Shown here: piece after piece, positions 60,901-64,000 of the stretch | Layout of the letters: every line of letters begins with the position of its first letter | Position numbering within the stretch: the first letter of the stretch is position 1 | Origin: Batkoa obscura | Taxonomy: Eukaryota > Entomophthoromycota > Entomophthoromycetes > Entomophthorales > Batkoaceae | DNA: 64,000 nucleotides | Assembly: GCA_030770535.1 (NCBI GenBank) | Contig: JASVEC010000040.1 | Coordinates: forward strand, 124,001-188,000 | Direction of reading: 5' to 3' | Program-made: the position numbers and the translations under genes | The notes under the pieces: model-generated | What the model saw: the letters and a program-made list of their open reading frames with translations, nothing else | What the model was told of the DNA's origin: nothing | Database searches by the model: none

Positions 60901-61398
60901 CTTCTTCAAGAGTCTGTTGATTTAGAGAAACATCATGAGTCAAAGCCACAACTAAGTCAACACCAACATTTAACAAGTATACCAATTCAAAGAGGTGAAT
61001 CAACCCCAGCCCAAATTTCGGATTTACCAACTAGTAGTAATACTTTTGTGCTTAGTCCAATCTTTAATAGCTCTAAGAAAAAAATGGAAAGAATCCCTGA
61101 TATTGAAATAACCCAAAATGATAACAATCAAATTGGAGATAAAAGAAAATCGCCATCCGCTGATGATAACAATACCCCTGAAATTTTCTCACGTACTAAC
61201 AAAAAAACAAAGGAGGATATTGAGCTAAACAATGATGATCAAGCAAAATTAGAAGACTCTACTGAAATTATTAATAGTGATATTGAGGATACCAATGCAC
61301 CAATTAGTGAAAGTGACTCTGAAGATGTAGGGCTTTCTCCTATACCTGGAAATTTGGACTTAGATGAGCTGTTGGAGGATGAACCAACAAACACTTAG
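54980..61398 (+). CDS. TPR: nuclear pore basket protein, Mlp/Tpr family, paralogue 2
   Basis: Tandem paralogue of the preceding gene, about the same length and exon pattern. The ATG at 54980 gives MNTDIPEVSIHTELGVDESV, aligning with copy 1; the frame upstream to 54929 is not used. Shared landmarks in order: KKCKRDKNLRQLF (copy 1: KKSKRDKDVNQLL), the central pore-basket word WINRAQQILNS...RVDPSEH near 59660-59770, and the acidic tail with KRKSPSADD and LSPIPGNLDLDELLEDEP. A different acidic segment (MDESEDENENLQMDESNPE, near 57140-57185) is inserted here. Many introns are at matching places. Amino-acid divergence by eye is large, so the duplication is old. Both copies are open, which suggests both are used. 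Confidence 0.85.
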
Positions 61399-61867
61399 TT
61401 TTTAGGGGCCTTTATTAAAGCAAAGATATCCAAGTATTTTATTAAATATTTTAATTATAAAAATTATACTTTGAGTTTGAATTTTCACTTGTATAGCATT
61501 GGGACCATAAGCTTTTATTTACTAAAAAAACTAGTTTTAAATATGAACAATTCAATAGAAATATTGAAATGTGTTAACAATAGTAAAACAATAGTTGATA
61601 GATTAATTGCAACTTTTAAATGAAATAAAGATAGCCAAATACTATCAAAGTATTGCTTTTGATAAAAAATTTAATTTGTTAAGTTTTAAAATTAACCAAA
61701 TTGAACATTCTGAAAATAAATAATATTAACCCTATTTTCAATTTTTATAAACATTGGTTTTTAAAATAAAATTAATAATCTAATCACAAAAACCTCATTT
61801 TAAATGCTAATAAAATTTCAAAATTTCATTTAATTTAAAATACAAAGCTCCCAAAATTTACTAAAAT
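61399..61867. other. convergent intergenic region
   Basis: 470 bases between the ends of the second Mlp/Tpr gene and Gid7. AT-rich, nothing recognised beyond polyadenylation-like AATAAA words. Confidence 0.5.
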
Positions 61868-63998
61868 TTAAGTCCATCTAAAAATAATAAACATTTATCA
61901 TTGTAAATTTGAATAACTTACATTCTTATAGTAGCATCATCACTAGCAGAAGCAAACATATTTCCATGAGCTTTATTCCAGCATACTACATTAACCATTT
62001 TTGAGTGGCCCTTTAAAACGTGAGCTGCTTCTTCTTCATTGACAGTCCATACATAAATATTATTATCTAGTTTATATTAAATCAAGTACAAAAATAAACT
62101 ATTTAAACTAACCTTCACTTCCAGAAAGAACATAATCTCCCTTTGCTCCACCAAAACAGGATCGAATAACATACCTGGTTTGAGCATGTCCAGTATATCT
62201 TTGGATTATTTTATTTTGATCTAAACTCCAAAGATTTAAAAGCTAACAAAAATATATCATATTATTTTAAATAAATTGATATCGACTTACCCCAGAATCC
62301 TTGCGGCTAAATAAAATAAATTCTTCATCATTTGAAAGTGAAATGGAGATAGCATCTTCATCAATTACTCTAAAAATTATTAAATAATTTAAAATAGTTA
62401 TCATTGCTTACTTTATAACTTTTTTAGTTGAAAAATCAAAAATTTTAATTTGATTGTTAGATGTAACAACCATTTTTGAGCTATCTTTAGTTAGCAAAAT
62501 ATTTGTAACAATTAAATCATCCCAAGTGTATTGTATAGTACCATTGACGTCCTAATAGAAAATTAATAATATGATATTTTACTAGAATAAATTCAAACCC
62601 ATAGATAAGTTTTTTTATCGCCACTTGAAGTTATAAAGGAGTGCGAATTAGGGACCCAAACACATGCTGAAATTATTTTTTTATGTTTGTCAATAACTTT
62701 TAGTAATCTTCCAGACTAAATGATTGTGTCAGTAAAAAAATAAAAATAAAGATAAAATAATAGCAATTACCCTGGCTTCCCAAACCATTGCCTTGAAATC
62801 ACTCCCACATGTTAAAATATATTTATCATCAAATGACCAACAAATTAAAGAAACGGAACCTTTGTGTCCTTGTAGAGTATGAATTGTTTTACTTTCCTTT
62901 TAATATTTAGTAAAGTTCATTTCATATCTTTAAAATTACCTCTAAACTCCAAATATTAGCATAGCTATCTTTCGATGCCGAAGCTAAATACTTTCCATTA
63001 TTAGAAAATTCAATATGCCAAATCTCATCATCGTGATCATTTATAACCATCGTCTCTTGCAATGGAAATTTTTCGCTTTTAATATTTAATATTTGATATT
63101 CAATGTCTTATCTCATAATAATAATAATAAAAGCTACCTTCCACAACGATGATCACTAAACAAAGAATCACTTGGCTCAGGATTATTATGGTAGAAACAA
63201 CTTCGCCTTTGATATCTTACTGCTTGGTTTAAAAGAGTCATTAAACGGTCCCTTGGAATCATCACTGACGCAGGAATATATTCTAGAAGAGCCTTAGTAA
63301 AGACAATGTGTTATTTGAATAATATTACGTTGAATGTCTTCAAGAAGTAAATATCTGGATTGTCCTTCGCTCCCATCCCAATCGGCTTTACTTTTAATTT
63401 TTGAGATATTTTTACAAAAGAGAAGACTAATCAATTAGTTAAGCTTATTTTACTAATTAATATAAATACCTTGCTAAAAGATGAAGTCGATCGATATTTA
63501 TTTCCAATGGAGCAAGCTCATGTTGCAATATATGTACTGCATCTGTGTATTCTCTTTTCTCTAAAAGCTCTAAAAACTTTTGCTGCCTAATATAAAACTA
63601 AAAAATAAATGACTATATAAAGAAATAGCAATTAGTAGCATACTATGATAGCTTGAACATCATCAACTTCAACCTCTACGATCAAATTTTCCGCTTCATC
63701 CCATTGTCCATTTAAAACACAGTTTCTTATTTGTGCTATCACATCTGATTCTAACGCGATACCAGTTTCTTGTTCTAACTTTTCAGCCGATTCTCTAAAT
63801 ATGTTAATATAAAATATTAAAATAAAAATGCAATTACAAAAGTCCAGCGTTTGTGAGATATTGGTTAATCAATCTTATTATTTGATTGTTATCAAAAAGA
63901 ACCAATCCTTGCTCTTCAGACTTATTTTTATCTTCCGCATCTATTCCATTTTCGTTTCCTTTCCCATTTTGGATTCCATTTGATGCTTTTTCTTCCAT
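61868..63998 (-). CDS. GID7: WDR26/Gid7-type subunit of the GID/CTLH ubiquitin ligase
   Basis: About a dozen exons with the ATG at 63998-63996, two bases from the window end (MEEKASNGIQNGKGNENG). LisH region about residues 40-75 (NNQIIRLINQYLTNAGLLES), CTLH region after it (IRNCVLNGQWDEAENLIVEV, LELLEKREYTDAVHIL), the WDR26 linker word LMTLLNQAVRYQRRSCFYHN, then seven or so WD40 repeats (EIWHIEFSNNGKYLASASKD, GSVSLICWSFDDKYIL, MVNVVCWNKAHGNMFASASD). A last 3' intron of about 50 nt completes the final repeat as DDATIRIWT and the stop at 61870-61868. In yeast Gid7 helps the GID ligase mark gluconeogenic enzymes for degradation. Upstream in-frame codons beyond the window cannot be excluded. Confidence 0.92.
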
Positions 63999-64000
63999 TT

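Overview
This window looks like nuclear DNA of a fungus. The sequence is very AT-rich, most genes are cut by many short introns (about 45-70 nt, GTAAGT-like 5' sites, TAG 3' sites), and the gene set is fungal: Bem1, Rvs167-type BAR-SH3, glutamine-dependent NAD synthetase, an Osh-type lipid-transfer protein, Pex11, Aim19, Tvp38, Gid7/WDR26 and Mlp/Tpr. An ABCD4-like half transporter and a set of stand-alone FAR1/WRKY-GCM1 zinc-finger proteins are unlike budding yeasts and point, as an inference, to an early-diverging fungal lineage.

Left third (1 to about 23.5 kb): gene-poor and repeat-rich. Three intronless FAR1-domain genes (minus 1.4-2.0 kb, plus 4.7-5.3 kb, plus 8.9-9.7 kb) lie between two inverted copies of a 464-bp TG...CA repeat with LTR features. 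From 12.5 to 16.9 kb there is a small family of signal-peptide genes, one of which (16.1 kb) still reads through. It sits in a decayed tandem duplication of about 1.2 kb. A five-exon oxysterol-binding-type gene follows (17.9-19.3 kb), then a nest of short inverted-repeat elements (MITEs) with an LTR-like element inserted in one of them, then a secreted RlpA/DPBB-like gene (22.2 kb).

Middle (23.5-37.2 kb): NAD synthetase, the BAR-SH3 protein and the Bem1 scaffold, then an intergenic stretch with the last MITEs, then a PPR protein. The BAR-SH3 and Bem1 genes both serve cortical actin, endocytosis and polarity, but no operon-like link is implied.

Right part (37.2-64 kb): compact and almost free of mobile DNA. 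In order: ABCD4-like transporter (-), Tvp38/VTT protein (-), DRAP-type deaminase (+), an unrecognised broken gene (-), Aim19-like (+), Pex11 (-), an HSDL2-like reductase (-), two tandem paralogous nuclear-pore basket coiled-coil genes (+), and Gid7/WDR26 (-).

At least 13 MITE copies of about 105 bp occur, all left of 34.5 kb and all outside host exons. I found no rRNA, tRNA, CRISPR array or complete retroelement. The least ordinary features are the FAR1 cluster with a shared CGATCGAT-type upstream site, the reciprocal nesting of MITE and LTR-like elements, the tandem Mlp/Tpr pair, the altered nucleotide-binding motifs of the ABCD4-like protein, and the small secreted family in birth and decay.
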